Source: Staphylococcus devriesei
Lineage (GTDB): Bacteria > Bacillota > Bacilli > Staphylococcales > Staphylococcaceae
Direction of reading: 5' to 3'
Assembly: GCF_002902625.1 (NCBI RefSeq)
Contig: NZ_PPRG01000003.1
Coordinates: 1 to 64,000 of the forward strand
Length of the DNA stretch: 64,000 nucleotides
Of the stretch, positions 37,199 through 47,330 are shown piece after piece. The notes under the pieces are model-generated. The model ran no database searches. It was not told where the DNA came from and was given only the letters and a program-made list of their open reading frames with translations. The position numbers were made by a program, and so were the translations under genes. Numbering within the stretch: the stretch's first letter is position 1; every line of letters begins with the position of its first letter.

Positions 37199-39460
37199 AT
37201 GTCTAACATAGAGATTATCGGCGCAAAACAAAATAATTTAAAAAACATAAATGTAACGATTCCAAAACATCAATTAACTGTTTTTACAGGGCGGTCAGGC
37301 TCGGGGAAGTCTTCTTTAGTATTTAACACCGTTGCTGCAGAATCAGAACGTTTGTTAAATGAAACCTATTCAAGTTACGTCCAACATCAACTTACACAAT
37401 ATGAGAAACCAGATGTAGACCAAATCAAACACTTACCCGTCGCCATGGTAATTAACCAAAAACGTCTAGGTGGTAATTCACGTTCGACGGTAGGTACAAT
37501 TTCTGATATTTATGCATCAGTACGATTACTATGGTCTCGAATTGGTGAGCCATTTGTTGGTTATTCCGATATATTTTCATTTAATAATCCTAAAGGCATG
37601 TGTGAAACATGTTCTGGTTTAGGCTATGTAGAAGATATTGATTTAAATGAGTTACTCGATTATGACAAGTCATTAAATGAAGATGCGATTAAGTTCCCTT
37701 CTTTTAGACCTGACAGTTGGCGTGGTAAACGTTACCTATACTCAGGGCTTTTTGACAATGATAAAAAGTTAAAAGATTATACCAAAGAAGAGATGGATAC
37801 ATTACTTTACACTGAACCTACTAAATTGAAGAATCCACCTTCTAATTGGCCAAGAACTGCGAAATTTGAGGGCTTAATTCATCGCTTCCGTCGCTCGTTT
37901 TTACTTAATGATAATTTTGAAAAGAAACGTTTTAAAGAGGATATCGATCGTGTAGTTTCTAAGCATGATTGTCCTAGTTGTCATGGCCAACGTTTAAATG
38001 ACAAAGTATTAAGTTGTAAAATCAATGGCTTAAATATTGCAGAATTTACGAATTTACAAATTGATGATGCGTTAGCATTTTTAGAGAAAATAGAATCTAA
38101 TAAGGCACGAGTAATTATAGAACCGCTTCAACAACAGCTGAAATCGCTCAGTTATATTGGGTTAAACTATTTAACGCTCGCAAGGGAAACTACTTCATTA
38201 TCTGGTGGTGAGTCGCAACGCATTAAGTTAATTCGCCACTTAAATAGTCCTTTAAGTGATTTAGTCTATATTATCGATGAACCAAGCGTCGGCTTACATC
38301 CGGAAGATATTCAACGTATTAACAATATTATTCAGTCCTTAAAAGACAAAGGTAATACCGTATTAGTAGTTGAACACGACCCTGACGTCATAGACACGGC
38401 AGATTACATTATTGACTTAGGACCCTTAGCTGGAAAACACGGTGGTAGCATCACGTTTACTGGTACTTACGATGAGCTACTTAGTTCTGATACAAGTACA
38501 GGTCATGCTTTAAAACGTCAACATCAACTTAAATCACCACCACGTGAAGCTACAGAAATGATTAAACTACAAAATATTAGCCGTAATAACCTTAAAAATG
38601 TGTCAACTGAGCTACCAAAACATGCGATGACGGTGGTTACTGGCGTAGCTGGCTCTGGTAAAAGTTCATTAATAAAAGCTGGATTTGAACGTGATAATGA
38701 CGCTATATTTATTGATCAGAAACCAGTACACGCTTCTAACCGTTCTAACTTATTAACATATTTAGATATTTTTGATGATGTGCGTAGTTTCTTTAGTAAA
38801 CACACCGGTCTTAAAAAAAGTATGTTTAGTTATAACTCTGAAGGCGCTTGTCCAGAATGTCATGGTAAAGGTGTATTGAAGACGGAGCTTGCGTTCATGC
38901 CAGACTTTTCACAAGTGTGCGAAATGTGTGGAGGAACAAGATATCGTCCTGAAGTACTTGAAGCTACAGTAGATGGATATTCAATAGCTGATATTCTTGC
39001 GTTAACAGTAGATGAAGCGATAGAAAAATTTGAAGATAGTCCAACTATCACACGTCCACTTCAAGCATTGGCTGATACAGGTCTTAACTATATGACATTA
39101 GGACAGTCTCTCGACACCCTCTCTGGCGGGGAGATTCAACGTGTCAAATTAAGCCGTTACTTAACACAAGATGTGAGCGATAAAACATTTATCTTTGATG
39201 AACCAACGACTGGTTTACATGAAGATGATCTACCAATTCTTATCGATTGTTTTAATCATCTTATCGACGAAGGTAACACTGTTATCTTAATTGAACATAA
39301 TTTAACGATGATGACACAAGCCGATTGGTTTATTGACGTTGGTCCATTTGCCGGAGATAAAGGTGGCCAATTATTATATTCAGGCTACCCTAAAGGCATC
39401 TTTGACATTGATAATTCAGTTACCGCCAAACATTTAAAACGCTATATTACAAAAGGTTAA
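37199..39460 (+). CDS. UvrA-like ABC ATPase (UvrA2 / DrrC type)
   Basis: 753 residues from the ATG at 37199 (AGAGGTG site; a GTG at 37190 overlaps it). It has two ABC domains with Walker A (GRSGSGKS, GVAGSGKS), signatures (LSGGESQR, LSGGEIQR) and Walker B (YIIDEP, FIFDEP), and UvrA-type zinc fingers (CETCSG, CPSCHG, CPECHG, CEMCGG). UvrA proper is about 940 residues; this shorter form lacks the UvrB-binding region, as in UvrA2 paralogues linked to drug tolerance. It is not the housekeeping excinuclease, which is with uvrB. Confidence 0.87.
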   Translation: MSNIEIIGAKQNNLKNINVTIPKHQLTVFTGRSGSGKSSLVFNTVAAESERLLNETYSSYVQHQLTQYEKPDVDQIKHLPVAMVINQKRLGGNSRSTVGTISDIYASVRLLWSRIGEPFVGYSDIFSFNNPKGMCETCSGLGYVEDIDLNELLDYDKSLNEDAIKFPSFRPDSWRGKRYLYSGLFDNDKKLKDYTKEEMDTLLYTEPTKLKNPPSNWPRTAKFEGLIHRFRRSFLLNDNFEKKRFKEDIDRVVSKHDCPSCHGQRLNDKVLSCKINGLNIAEFTNLQIDDALAFLEKIESNKARVIIEPLQQQLKSLSYIGLNYLTLARETTSLSGGESQRIKLIRHLNSPLSDLVYIIDEPSVGLHPEDIQRINNIIQSLKDKGNTVLVVEHDPDVIDTADYIIDLGPLAGKHGGSITFTGTYDELLSSDTSTGHALKRQHQLKSPPREATEMIKLQNISRNNLKNVSTELPKHAMTVVTGVAGSGKSSLIKAGFERDNDAIFIDQKPVHASNRSNLLTYLDIFDDVRSFFSKHTGLKKSMFSYNSEGACPECHGKGVLKTELAFMPDFSQVCEMCGGTRYRPEVLEATVDGYSIADILALTVDEAIEKFEDSPTITRPLQALADTGLNYMTLGQSLDTLSGGEIQRVKLSRYLTQDVSDKTFIFDEPTTGLHEDDLPILIDCFNHLIDEGNTVILIEHNLTMMTQADWFIDVGPFAGDKGGQLLYSGYPKGIFDIDNSVTAKHLKRYITKG

Positions 39461-39466
39461 ACATAC

Positions 39467-39510
39467 AAATACCCTCATATGATGATTTATCATGGTGAGG
39501 GTATTTTTAC
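39467..39510. terminator. Bidirectional terminator after the UvrA-like gene
   Basis: AAATACCCTCA pairs with TGAGGGTATTT, followed by TT; the minus strand also has an A/T-rich end. Confidence 0.8.
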
Positions 39511-39541
39511 AAGTATATTAAGTTATCTAGAATGACTCCTG

Positions 39542-39586
39542 GCGCAAAAGAACGAAGAACGAGACCGTGGCTCTTCGAGTTCGCGC
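39542..39586. repeat. GC-rich imperfect hairpin
   Basis: GCGCAAAAGAACGAAG pairs imperfectly with CTTCGAGTTCGCGC, with an inner GAG...CTC stem. It is much richer in GC than the surroundings and resembles dispersed structured repeats. No function assigned. Confidence 0.4.
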
Positions 39587-39637
39587 AAGAAAGCGTCACA
39601 ACACAAGTGAAATCTACTACTTCCATTCCACACGCTA

Positions 39638-39808
39638 CTACTTATTTCTCCTATTCTTTCTTATCTTAATAATAAGATTAATAATAATCCCTAGAAGAAT
39701 AAGTGATTTTAGAATTAATTCAAGCACATCTGACATATTAACCGTCCCAATAAGTAAAAAAGCCAAAATAAGTACAATTGCTAATTTATCATGTATATCT
39801 AAGTTCAT
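39638..39808 (-). CDS. Small membrane protein divergent from fhuD2
   Basis: 56 residues from the ATG at 39808, which lies six bases after AAAAAGGTGA. Two hydrophobic segments (about residues 9-25 and 29-49) are followed by a strongly basic tail ending KIRKNRRNK. No family recognised. The ribosome site, start, hydrophobic pattern and basic end all agree, whereas the plus-strand frame over the same bases (39567-39827) has no ribosome site. Only 70 bases separate it from the fhuD2 start. Confidence 0.6.
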   Translation of the reverse strand: MNLDIHDKLAIVLILAFLLIGTVNMSDVLELILKSLILLGIIINLIIKIRKNRRNK

Positions 39809-39878
39809 AAAATTCACCTTTTTTTAAATATAAATTTCCTATATACTTGCATTATACATATAAAAGGAGATGGAAAAG

Positions 39879-40802
39879 TTGAAAAGATTACTTGTAGCTT
39901 TACTAGTCTTTGTAATTGCATTAGCTGCATGTGGCAATAACAGCGATGATAGCTCTTCAAAAGATTCAAAAAAAGATACTAAATCATATACTACTGATTC
40001 AGGAGATAAAGTTAAAATCCCTAAAAATCCTAAACGTATCGTAGTATTAGGCACAACTTACGCAGGTGGATTAAAAGAACTTGATGCAAACATCCAAGCC
40101 GTTGCTAAAAACGTGGATGATAGCTCAGTATTAAAAGATAAATTTAAAGACGTTAAGAAAATTGACCCTGAAAATGTAGAAGCTGTAACTAAAGAAAAAC
40201 CAGACTTAATCATTACGTATAACACAGACAAAAACCTTAAAAAATTGAAAAAAATTGCACCAACTGTTGCGTTTGATTACATGAAACATGACTACAAAGA
40301 GCAACATTTAGAATTAGGTAAAATCATTGGCAAGAAAGATAAAGCCCAAGATTGGGTTGATCAATGGGAAGATAAAACAAAAGACGATGGTAAAGAAATC
40401 AAAGATGCCATTGGTAAAGATGCCACAGTATCTATCATCAAAGACTTCGACAAAAAAATCTATGTCTTAGGTAAAACATATGGTCACGGTAGTGAAGTTC
40501 TTTATGATTCATTTGGACTAACAATGCCAAGTAAAGTCGAAAAAGCTACTAAGAAAGAAGATTTAGCTGATATTTCTGAAGAACAAATTCCAGAAATGAC
40601 TGGCGATTATGTTGTAACTCCAGTAGCTAAAGGCGCTGACTTATCATTTGGAAATAAAGACGTTTGGAAAAACACAGACGCTGTTAAAAACGGTCATACA
40701 TTCAAAGTTGATGAAGGTATCTATTGGTTAAACGATCCTTATTCTCTTGACTATGAACGTAAAGATTTAAAGAAAAAATTATTAGATGTAGCAGATAAAT
40801 AA
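39879..40802 (+). CDS. fhuD2: Ferric hydroxamate-binding lipoprotein
   Basis: 307 residues from the TTG at 39879, nine bases after AAAGGAG; the ATG at 39870 is too close to the site. Lipobox ALAAC with Cys18. The fold and motifs (NPKRIVVLGTTYAGGLKEL, EKPDLIITYNTDKNLKK, IYWLNDPYSLDYERKDLKKKL) follow S. aureus FhuD2, which binds ferrioxamine and other hydroxamate siderophores and hands them to FhuBG. As in S. aureus, the gene stands alone, without permease or ATPase genes. I see no clear Fur box in the 70 bases upstream, which is unexpected. Confidence 0.82.
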   Translation: MKRLLVALLVFVIALAACGNNSDDSSSKDSKKDTKSYTTDSGDKVKIPKNPKRIVVLGTTYAGGLKELDANIQAVAKNVDDSSVLKDKFKDVKKIDPENVEAVTKEKPDLIITYNTDKNLKKLKKIAPTVAFDYMKHDYKEQHLELGKIIGKKDKAQDWVDQWEDKTKDDGKEIKDAIGKDATVSIIKDFDKKIYVLGKTYGHGSEVLYDSFGLTMPSKVEKATKKEDLADISEEQIPEMTGDYVVTPVAKGADLSFGNKDVWKNTDAVKNGHTFKVDEGIYWLNDPYSLDYERKDLKKKLLDVADK

Positions 40803-40853
40803 TTCTCGCTCATCACACACTCAAAATCTGGGATATAAATCCTTAGATATAGG

Positions 40854-40893
40854 CGTAGAGATGATTCAATTATGAATCATCTCTACGTCTTTT
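40854..40893. terminator. Terminator of fhuD2
   Basis: A perfect 15-base stem (CGTAGAGATGATTCA and its complement) with a four-base loop, then TCTTTTCTTTT. Confidence 0.88.
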
Positions 40894-40915
40894 CTTTTCA
40901 ATTTATATAAAAATT

Positions 40916-40945
40916 TCGTATTGTTTGGCTCTCATTTCCTAGGTG
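40916..40945 (+). repeat. Partial copy of the TTCGTATTGTTGG element
   Basis: TTCGTATTGTTTGGCTC followed by TTTCCTAGG resembles the left part of the hairpin element at 61071-61166. The right arm is missing or decayed. Confidence 0.4.
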
Positions 40946-40977
40946 GATGGGTCGAACACTTTTTCAAACAAGACGTT

Positions 40978-41859
40978 CTAAACTTCTATATCATCTTGTA
41001 AATCTTCTAATGTAGGCATGCCACCTTGTGCGCCCATGCCTGTGACTGAATGGCTCGCTGCTAAATTAGCAAACGTGAGCGCTTTTGGTAATTCATAATC
41101 TCGTTGTAAACCGACTGCGAGTGCACCATTAAATGTATCTCCTGCCCCAGTAGTATCTTTCACTTCACGTTTAAAGCCTTTAATTTCAACTTGTTGTACA
41201 CCGTCGTGATATACTGCACCAAGCTCTCCCAACGTCACAATTAATTTATCGGGGTAACGTTCTAATGCTTGATCTACTTCGCCTTTAAACATCTTCTCAC
41301 TCTCAGTTTCATTAGGTGTTAAATAAGTTGCCTTTTCAATCACTTCATCTGACACTTCTCTATAAGGTGCCGGATTTAAGATAGAAATTAGCTCATGGTC
41401 ATAACAATACTTCACAACCGCTTCCACTGTTTCGGCCGGAATTTCTTGTTGTAATAATACGATATCACCCACATTAGTAGATTCTAATACATGTTCTACA
41501 TATTCTGGAGTTACTTCATTGTTGGCTGAAGGCACCACGATAATACTGTTATCATTATCATTTAAAGTAATATGCGCCGTTCCAGACTTCCCTTCAGTTG
41601 GTTTTACATATTCTGCGTTAACACCATTGTTTTTTAAATTTTGAAAAATATATTCGCCAAAATCATCATTTCCAATACGTCCTACCATATGTACATGATG
41701 GCCTAAACGAGCAGCTGCTACGGCTTGGTTGGCACCTTTACCACCTGGAGCATTAAAAAATGAGTTGCCAAGTACGGTTTCACCTTTTCCAGGGACTATA
41801 TCAGTTGCTACTACTAAATCCATCGACATACTGCCAATAACATAAATGTGTTTCTCCAT
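40978..41859 (-). CDS. rbsK: Ribokinase
   Basis: 293 residues; ATG after AAAGAGGTG. A PfkB-family sugar kinase that makes ribose-5-phosphate from ribose and ATP. The N-terminal substrate motif (APGGKGANQAVAAARLG, about residues 37-53) and C-terminal ATP/anion-hole motif (DTTGAGDTFNGAL, catalytic Asp in GAGD) are present. The rbsD and rbsU genes that accompany it in S. aureus are absent from this side, so the ribose importer must lie elsewhere. Confidence 0.9.
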   Translation of the reverse strand: MEKHIYVIGSMSMDLVVATDIVPGKGETVLGNSFFNAPGGKGANQAVAAARLGHHVHMVGRIGNDDFGEYIFQNLKNNGVNAEYVKPTEGKSGTAHITLNDNDNSIIVVPSANNEVTPEYVEHVLESTNVGDIVLLQQEIPAETVEAVVKYCYDHELISILNPAPYREVSDEVIEKATYLTPNETESEKMFKGEVDQALERYPDKLIVTLGELGAVYHDGVQQVEIKGFKREVKDTTGAGDTFNGALAVGLQRDYELPKALTFANLAASHSVTGMGAQGGMPTLEDLQDDIEV

Positions 41860-41935
41860 ATGTCACACCTCTTTATAATTGTCTAATCTCTTATATTCAT
41901 CATACCCAAGTTGAAGCTAGAGTGACAATAAAATA

Positions 41936-41988
41936 AAAAGTGCGAAACTGAAATCTAGTTTATATACAAAGATTTCGCCGTTTCGCAC
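41936..41988 (-). terminator. Terminator of yut
   Basis: GTGCGAAAC pairs with GTTTCGCAC; on the minus strand TTTTTATTTT follows. 16 bases past the yut stop. Confidence 0.8.
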
Positions 41989-42003
41989 ATATTGTTATAA
42001 ATA

Positions 42004-42906
42004 TTAAGCTTTATCTGAACCATTTGTTCTACCAGCAAACATGACTAACCATGTTGCGAAGATAAACGGTGCAGTGAATACGGGTAACCCTACAGGTGCT
42101 AATACAGTTGCCACGGCACCATGCATAACTACTGTTAATAATAAGCCGGTAATCACTGCAATATATGTATTGAGTTTCGTCTTAAATGTTGCCCCTAATG
42201 CGATACCAGTCAGAATAGAGTTATAACCGTACAAACCATTTGTAACAGATGGATAGTCTCCTCCTAATGACACAATAAATATCACAGCTAAAATACTTGA
42301 AATAACAGCAAAGATACCACCTTTTATGGAGCCGATAAAAATACCGAGGATAATTAATAAACTTCCGATAACTGAAGTTACAAGGAAAATTTCACTAAAA
42401 TTTGTCGTAATACCACTTAACCAACTGATATGATTGTGACTAATGTCAGGCGGTTGAACCTTTTGTGGTAAGATATGAATCGTTACTGGTAATTTTGAAA
42501 ATTGGGTAGTCATTGCTAAAACGAGCCACGTCATTAACACAAATGGAAAGGTTAACATGGGTACGCCAAAAGGTTTTAAGAATTCTCGCACAGCAGATCC
42601 TACAGGTAACGTTAAAATAACACCAATAATTAAAACAATCCATGATAATGTCGAGGATTGTAAGAACAATGCAAGGCCAATAGCTGTTAACACAGAGTTA
42701 TAACCTGCTAGACCATCACGAATTTCTTCACTACTATAATTAAAATATGGTGCAAGCAATAATGCTAATAAGCTTCCCAACATTGCCGCTAAACCAATCT
42801 TCCAGTCTGCAATAAATAACCCAATTAAAATAAATAGCCCTGTCCACTTATTATTTATCAATACTACTTGTGCTACATTTTTTAAAAATATGTCTATATA
42901 CTTCAC
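42004..42906 (-). CDS. yut: Urea transporter (UT family)
   Basis: 300 residues, about ten membrane segments arranged as two homologous halves. Each half has the UT signature: VPMLTFPFVLMTW and LPVFTAPFIFATW. Such proteins are passive urea channels. The gene is divergent from the urease operon with 214 bases between, so both can share control. It supplies urea to UreABC. Confidence 0.88.
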   Translation of the reverse strand: MKYIDIFLKNVAQVVLINNKWTGLFILIGLFIADWKIGLAAMLGSLLALLLAPYFNYSSEEIRDGLAGYNSVLTAIGLALFLQSSTLSWIVLIIGVILTLPVGSAVREFLKPFGVPMLTFPFVLMTWLVLAMTTQFSKLPVTIHILPQKVQPPDISHNHISWLSGITTNFSEIFLVTSVIGSLLIILGIFIGSIKGGIFAVISSILAVIFIVSLGGDYPSVTNGLYGYNSILTGIALGATFKTKLNTYIAVITGLLLTVVMHGAVATVLAPVGLPVFTAPFIFATWLVMFAGRTNGSDKA

Positions 42907-42969
42907 AAACTCACCTTACTCCTTAATATTTATTCCTCATTATTTCAAGTTTAGCATTGCAATACGTTT

Positions 42970-42986
42970 TGTAAAATAATTTTACA
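42970..42986. promoter_or_regulatory. Palindrome between yut and ureA
   Basis: TGTAAAAT-A-ATTTTACA, a perfect 8-1-8 palindrome, 64 bases upstream of yut and about 135 upstream of ureA. A metal- or nitrogen-responsive regulator could bind; it does not match the NikR or CodY consensus. Confidence 0.4.
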
Positions 42987-43120
42987 TAATTAAATAATGT
43001 ATAAATTCATTTTAATTTTACATTGAAATTATTTGAAAGACTATATTACTTGTGGAAAATTTTCAACAGTTCTAACATTAAAAGCGGACAGTCATTTTAA
43101 TAAGGAAAGAAGGAATAATT

Positions 43121-43423
43121 TTGCATTTTACTCAGCGCGAACAAGATAAGTTAATGATAGTTGTAGCTGCAGAAGTTGCACGACGTCGTAAAGCACGTGG
43201 ATTGAAACTAAATCATCCTGAAGCGCTCGCTTTAATCAGTGATGAATTATTAGAAGGCGCACGTGATGGTAAAACTGTTGCAGAACTAATGAGCTATGGA
43301 AAGACTATTCTAAATGAAGACGATGTTATGGATGGTGTTGCAAGTATGATTACTGAAATTGAAATCGAAGCAACATTCCCTGATGGTACAAAACTCATCA
43401 CTGTCCATCATCCAATCGTGTAA
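43121..43423 (+). CDS. ureA: Urease gamma subunit
   Basis: 100 residues from a TTG at 43121 with AAGAAGGA six bases upstream. Typical UreA opening ([23 protein letters not shown]) and end (VHHPI). It forms the (UreABC)3 enzyme that splits urea into ammonia and carbamate. First gene of ureABCEFGD; ureB follows after 10 bases. Confidence 0.93.
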   Translation: MHFTQREQDKLMIVVAAEVARRRKARGLKLNHPEALALISDELLEGARDGKTVAELMSYGKTILNEDDVMDGVASMITEIEIEATFPDGTKLITVHHPIV

Positions 43424-43433
43424 GGAGGATTAA

Positions 43434-43847
43434 ATGATGATTCCTGGAGAAATTAAAGTTAAAAAAACTGAAATCGAAATTAATCAAGGTCGTCCAGAAA
43501 CTGTAATTACTGTTAAAAATACTGGTGATCGCCCTATTCAAGTCGGATCTCACTTCCACTTCTTTGAATCAAATAAAGCGTTACACTTTGAACGTGAAAA
43601 AGCATACGGTAAACATTTAGATATCCCAGCAGGTGCTGCAGTTAGATTTGAGCCTGGCGATGAGAAGAAAGTCCAACTTGTAGAATATGCTGGCAATCGC
43701 AAAATTTATGGTTTCAGAGGCATGGTTAATAACACTATTGACGAAGATAGAGTGTATCGTCCAACCAATGAAAAAGATGAATATGCTGGAGTATTCAATG
43801 ACGAAGGTGAAGAAAATTTCAATAAAAAAGGAGAGGACGACGCATGA
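43434..43847 (+). CDS. ureB: Urease beta subunit
   Basis: 137 residues. Two adjacent ATGs (43434 and 43437) follow AAGGAGG; the second is better spaced. [24 protein letters not shown] and FRGMVNN are family features. The C-terminus is acidic and longer than the usual ~101 residues, as in other staphylococci. Its TGA overlaps the ureC ATG. Confidence 0.93.
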   Translation: MMIPGEIKVKKTEIEINQGRPETVITVKNTGDRPIQVGSHFHFFESNKALHFEREKAYGKHLDIPAGAAVRFEPGDEKKVQLVEYAGNRKIYGFRGMVNNTIDEDRVYRPTNEKDEYAGVFNDEGEENFNKKGEDDA

Positions 43848-45559
43848 GTTTTAAAATGACGCAATCACAATATACGAGTCTATACGGCCCGACTAAAGGC
43901 GATTCTGTAAGACTGGGTGATACTAACTTGTTTGCGCAAGTTGAGAAAGACTATGCTAATTATGGTGATGAAGCTACATTTGGTGGCGGAAAATCAATCC
44001 GTGACGGTATGGCACAAAATCCTAATGTTACGCGCGATGACCGTAAAGTCGCAGATTTAGTTCTTACCAACGCGCTTATTATTGATTACGATAAAATCGT
44101 TAAAGCTGATATCGGTATTAAAAATGGTTATATATTCGGCATTGGTAAAGCAGGTAACCCCGATATTATGGATAACGTAGATATTATTATTGGGGCAACA
44201 ACAGATATTATTGCTGCTGAAGGTAAAATCGTTACTGCTGGTGGTATTGATACACATGTTCACTTTATTAATCCTGAACAAGCAGAAGTAGCACTTGAAA
44301 GTGGTATTACTACACATATCGGTGGCGGTACTGGTGCCTCTGAAAGCGCAAAGGCTACAACAGTAACACCTGGACCATGGCATATCCATCGTATGCTAGA
44401 AGCAGCCGAAGCTTTACCTGTTAACGTTGGTTTCACTGGTAAAGGACAAGCTGTTAACCATACTGCTTTAATCGAACAAATTCACGCGGGCGTAATCGGC
44501 TTAAAAGTTCACGAAGACTGGGGAGCTACACCTTCTGCATTAAGTCATGCTCTAGACGTAGCAGATGAATTTGATGTTCAAATCGCCCTACACGCTGATA
44601 CATTAAATGAAGCTGGCTTTATGGAAGATACAATGGCCGCAGTTAAAGACCGCGTCTTACACATGTACCACACTGAAGGTGCCGGTGGTGGACATGCTCC
44701 TGACTTAATTAAATCAGCATCTTATCCAAATATCCTTCCATCTTCTACTAACCCAACATTACCTTACACACATAACACAGTAGATGAACATTTAGATATG
44801 GTTATGATTACCCATCACTTAAACGCATCTATTCCTGAAGATATTGCTTTCGCAGATTCACGTATTAGAAAAGAAACAATCGCTGCCGAAGACGTTTTAC
44901 AAGATATGGGTGTCTTCAGTATGGTAAGTTCTGACTCACAAGCGATGGGACGTGTAGGTGAAGTCATCACACGTACTTGGCAAGTTGCCCACCGTATGAA
45001 AGAACAACGTGGCGCATTAGAAGGCGATAGTGAATACAACGATAATAATCGTATTAAACGTTATATCGCAAAATATACAATTAATCCTGCGATTACACAT
45101 GGTATCTCAGACTACGTAGGTTCAATTGAAGGTGGCAAATTAGCCGATTTAGTTATTTGGGATCCAATCTTCTTTGGCGTTAAACCTGAAATGATCGTTA
45201 AAGGCGGTTTAATCAACTCAGCTGTTAACGGTGATGCTAATGGTTCAATCCCAACATCTGAACCTCAAAAATATCGTAAAATGTATGGTCAATATGGCAC
45301 TAATAAACAACATACTGCGATTACATTTGTGTCTAAAACAGCTTATGAAAATGGTATTTACAATCAACTTAACTTACAACGTATGGTCCGTCCTGTTCAA
45401 AACATCCGTAACTTATCTAAAAAAGATATGAAGAACAATGACGCTACACCTAAGTTAGATGTAGATCCACAAACATACGAAGTATTTGTAGATGGTAAAA
45501 AAGTAACAAGCGAAGCTGCTACTGAATTACCATTAACACAAAGATACTTCTTATTCTAG
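43844..45559 (+). CDS. ureC: Urease alpha (catalytic) subunit
   Basis: 571 residues. Nickel ligands and active residues are visible: [11 protein letters not shown] (two His), the Lys to be carbamylated in [13 protein letters not shown] ([10 protein letters not shown]), and the flap with the catalytic His in [14 protein letters not shown]. It starts by ATGA overlap with ureB. The full set of residues suggests an active enzyme once nickel is loaded by UreEFGD. Confidence 0.95.
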   Translation: MSFKMTQSQYTSLYGPTKGDSVRLGDTNLFAQVEKDYANYGDEATFGGGKSIRDGMAQNPNVTRDDRKVADLVLTNALIIDYDKIVKADIGIKNGYIFGIGKAGNPDIMDNVDIIIGATTDIIAAEGKIVTAGGIDTHVHFINPEQAEVALESGITTHIGGGTGASESAKATTVTPGPWHIHRMLEAAEALPVNVGFTGKGQAVNHTALIEQIHAGVIGLKVHEDWGATPSALSHALDVADEFDVQIALHADTLNEAGFMEDTMAAVKDRVLHMYHTEGAGGGHAPDLIKSASYPNILPSSTNPTLPYTHNTVDEHLDMVMITHHLNASIPEDIAFADSRIRKETIAAEDVLQDMGVFSMVSSDSQAMGRVGEVITRTWQVAHRMKEQRGALEGDSEYNDNNRIKRYIAKYTINPAITHGISDYVGSIEGGKLADLVIWDPIFFGVKPEMIVKGGLINSAVNGDANGSIPTSEPQKYRKMYGQYGTNKQHTAITFVSKTAYENGIYNQLNLQRMVRPVQNIRNLSKKDMKNNDATPKLDVDPQTYEVFVDGKKVTSEAATELPLTQRYFLF

Positions 45560-45570
45560 GAGGTCTTTCA

Positions 45571-46023
45571 ATGATTATAGAAGAAGTTCAAGGCAACATC
45601 GCCAACCTATCTGCCGAAGAGAAAAATAAACATGTCGAAAAAGTTTACTTAGAGAATTCAGATTTAGTTAAACGTATTCAACGTGTCACAACAGATCACG
45701 GCAATGAAATCGGCATCCGTTTAAAACAACCTATCGACTTACAATATGGAGATATTTTATATCAAGATGACACTAATATGATTGTAGTTGATGTAAACTC
45801 TGAAGATTTACTCGTTATTAAACCACGTACATTACAAGAAATGGGAGACATTGCCCATCAATTAGGTAATCGTCACTTACCAGCGCAATTTACAGAAACT
45901 GAAATGTTAGTCCAATATGACTATTTAGTAGAGGACCTACTTAAAACATTAAGTATTCCTTATAGTCATGAAGATCGCAAAGTCAATAAAGCCTTTAGAC
46001 ATATCGGCCATTCACATGATTAA
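45571..46023 (+). CDS. ureE: Urease accessory protein UreE
   Basis: 150 residues; ATG after AGGAGG. A nickel metallochaperone with an N-terminal peptide-binding domain and a C-terminal metal-binding domain. The tail is short (GHSHD) rather than His-rich as in Klebsiella, so it binds few nickel ions. It overlaps ureF by eight bases. Confidence 0.9.
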   Translation: MIIEEVQGNIANLSAEEKNKHVEKVYLENSDLVKRIQRVTTDHGNEIGIRLKQPIDLQYGDILYQDDTNMIVVDVNSEDLLVIKPRTLQEMGDIAHQLGNRHLPAQFTETEMLVQYDYLVEDLLKTLSIPYSHEDRKVNKAFRHIGHSHD

Positions 46024-46705
46024 TCATTCAAATTTAAGACTATTTCAGTTCTGTGATTCACAATTCCCAACCGGCGCATTTAGTCATTCGTTCGGTCTTG
46101 AAACGTATATTCAACATGATGCCGTTCATGATGCCTCATCATTTAAGGAATGGCTTCAACTTTTCCTAAATGAACAATTAACGTACTCTGATGGTCTAGT
46201 CATGCGTTTAGTATATGAAGCTTTAGATAACGAGGATGAAGACAAGATATTGCACCTTGATCGCTTAATCTTCGTACAGAATTTACCACGCGAAACACGT
46301 GTAGGTACGAAACAAATGGGTACTCGCATGGCGAAACTTGCAATGGAACTTTATGATAGCGAATGGATTACTTGGTATCATACGCAAATGACTAACAAGC
46401 GTGCTAAGTTACATCCAGCCATTTGTTTTACCATGTTAGGACATTATTTAGGCGTTGATATAGAAACGATTATTGATTATTATCTCTATCAGAATGTTTC
46501 AAGCTTAACGCAAAACGCGGTACGTGCAATTCCACTTGGCCAAACCACTGGTCAACAAGTCGTGACGGAAATGATTCCGTACATTGAACGTACACGTCAA
46601 CACATTTTCACATTAAAAGAGGAAGACTTTGGTATGACGGCTCCAGGATTAGAGCTTAACCAGATGGAACATGAGAATGTTAATGTGAGAATCTTTATTT
46701 CATAG
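46016..46705 (+). CDS. ureF: Urease accessory protein UreF
   Basis: 229 residues from the ATG at 46016 within the ureE end; an earlier in-frame start would read far into ureE. Family motif [15 protein letters not shown] at residues about 14-28. It acts with UreG and UreD to activate apo-urease. Confidence 0.9.
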   Translation: MINHSNLRLFQFCDSQFPTGAFSHSFGLETYIQHDAVHDASSFKEWLQLFLNEQLTYSDGLVMRLVYEALDNEDEDKILHLDRLIFVQNLPRETRVGTKQMGTRMAKLAMELYDSEWITWYHTQMTNKRAKLHPAICFTMLGHYLGVDIETIIDYYLYQNVSSLTQNAVRAIPLGQTTGQQVVTEMIPYIERTRQHIFTLKEEDFGMTAPGLELNQMEHENVNVRIFIS

Positions 46706-46715
46706 GAGGTATATT

Positions 46716-47330
46716 ATGGCAAATCCAATCAAAATTGGTGTAGGCGGTCCTGTTGGTGCAGGTAAAACACAATTAGTTGAAAAATTAGTGCGCCGTCTGT
46801 CTAAAGATTTAAGTATCGGAGTTATTACAAACGATATTTATACGAAAGAAGACCAAAAAATCTTAGTTAATACAGGCGTATTAGATGAGGATAGAATTAT
46901 CGGTGTGGAAACTGGTGGTTGCCCTCATACAGCCATCCGTGAAGACGCATCAATGAACTTCGCGGCGATTGATGAGTTATTAGAACGCAATGACGATATC
47001 GAACTTATCTTTATCGAATCAGGTGGCGATAACTTAGCTGCAACATTCAGTCCAGAACTCGTTGATTTCTCAATTTATATTATCGACGTAGCACAAGGTG
47101 AAAAGATTCCACGTAAAGGTGGACAAGGTATGATTAAATCTGATTACTTTGTAATTAATAAAACAGACTTAGCAGAATTTGTTGGTGCCTCATTAGACCA
47201 AATGGCTGAAGATACGAAGACATTCCGTGGCGACCGTCCATTCACATTCACTAACCTTAAAACTGATGATGGTTTAGATAACGTTATCGAATGGATAGAA
47301 CGTGATGTATTACTTAAAGGATTGTCTTAA
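46716..47330 (+). CDS. ureG: Urease accessory GTPase UreG
   Basis: 204 residues; ATG after AGGAGG. P-loop GPVGAGKTQ, the metal-binding Cys-Pro-His in GGCPHTAIR, and NKTD for guanine. A SIMIBI GTPase that drives nickel insertion. Its TAA overlaps the ureD ATG by one base. Confidence 0.93.
   Translation: MANPIKIGVGGPVGAGKTQLVEKLVRRLSKDLSIGVITNDIYTKEDQKILVNTGVLDEDRIIGVETGGCPHTAIREDASMNFAAIDELLERNDDIELIFIESGGDNLAATFSPELVDFSIYIIDVAQGEKIPRKGGQGMIKSDYFVINKTDLAEFVGASLDQMAEDTKTFRGDRPFTFTNLKTDDGLDNVIEWIERDVLLKGLS

Noticed and set aside
39567-39827. Plus-strand 86-residue frame
   Set aside because: No ribosome site, odd basic N-terminus from structured DNA, and it lies over a better-supported small gene on the minus strand (39638-39808).
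43050-43070. CodY box at GGAAAATTTTCAACAG upstream of ureA
   Set aside because: The left half fits but the right half has five mismatches to AATTTTCWGAAAATT.
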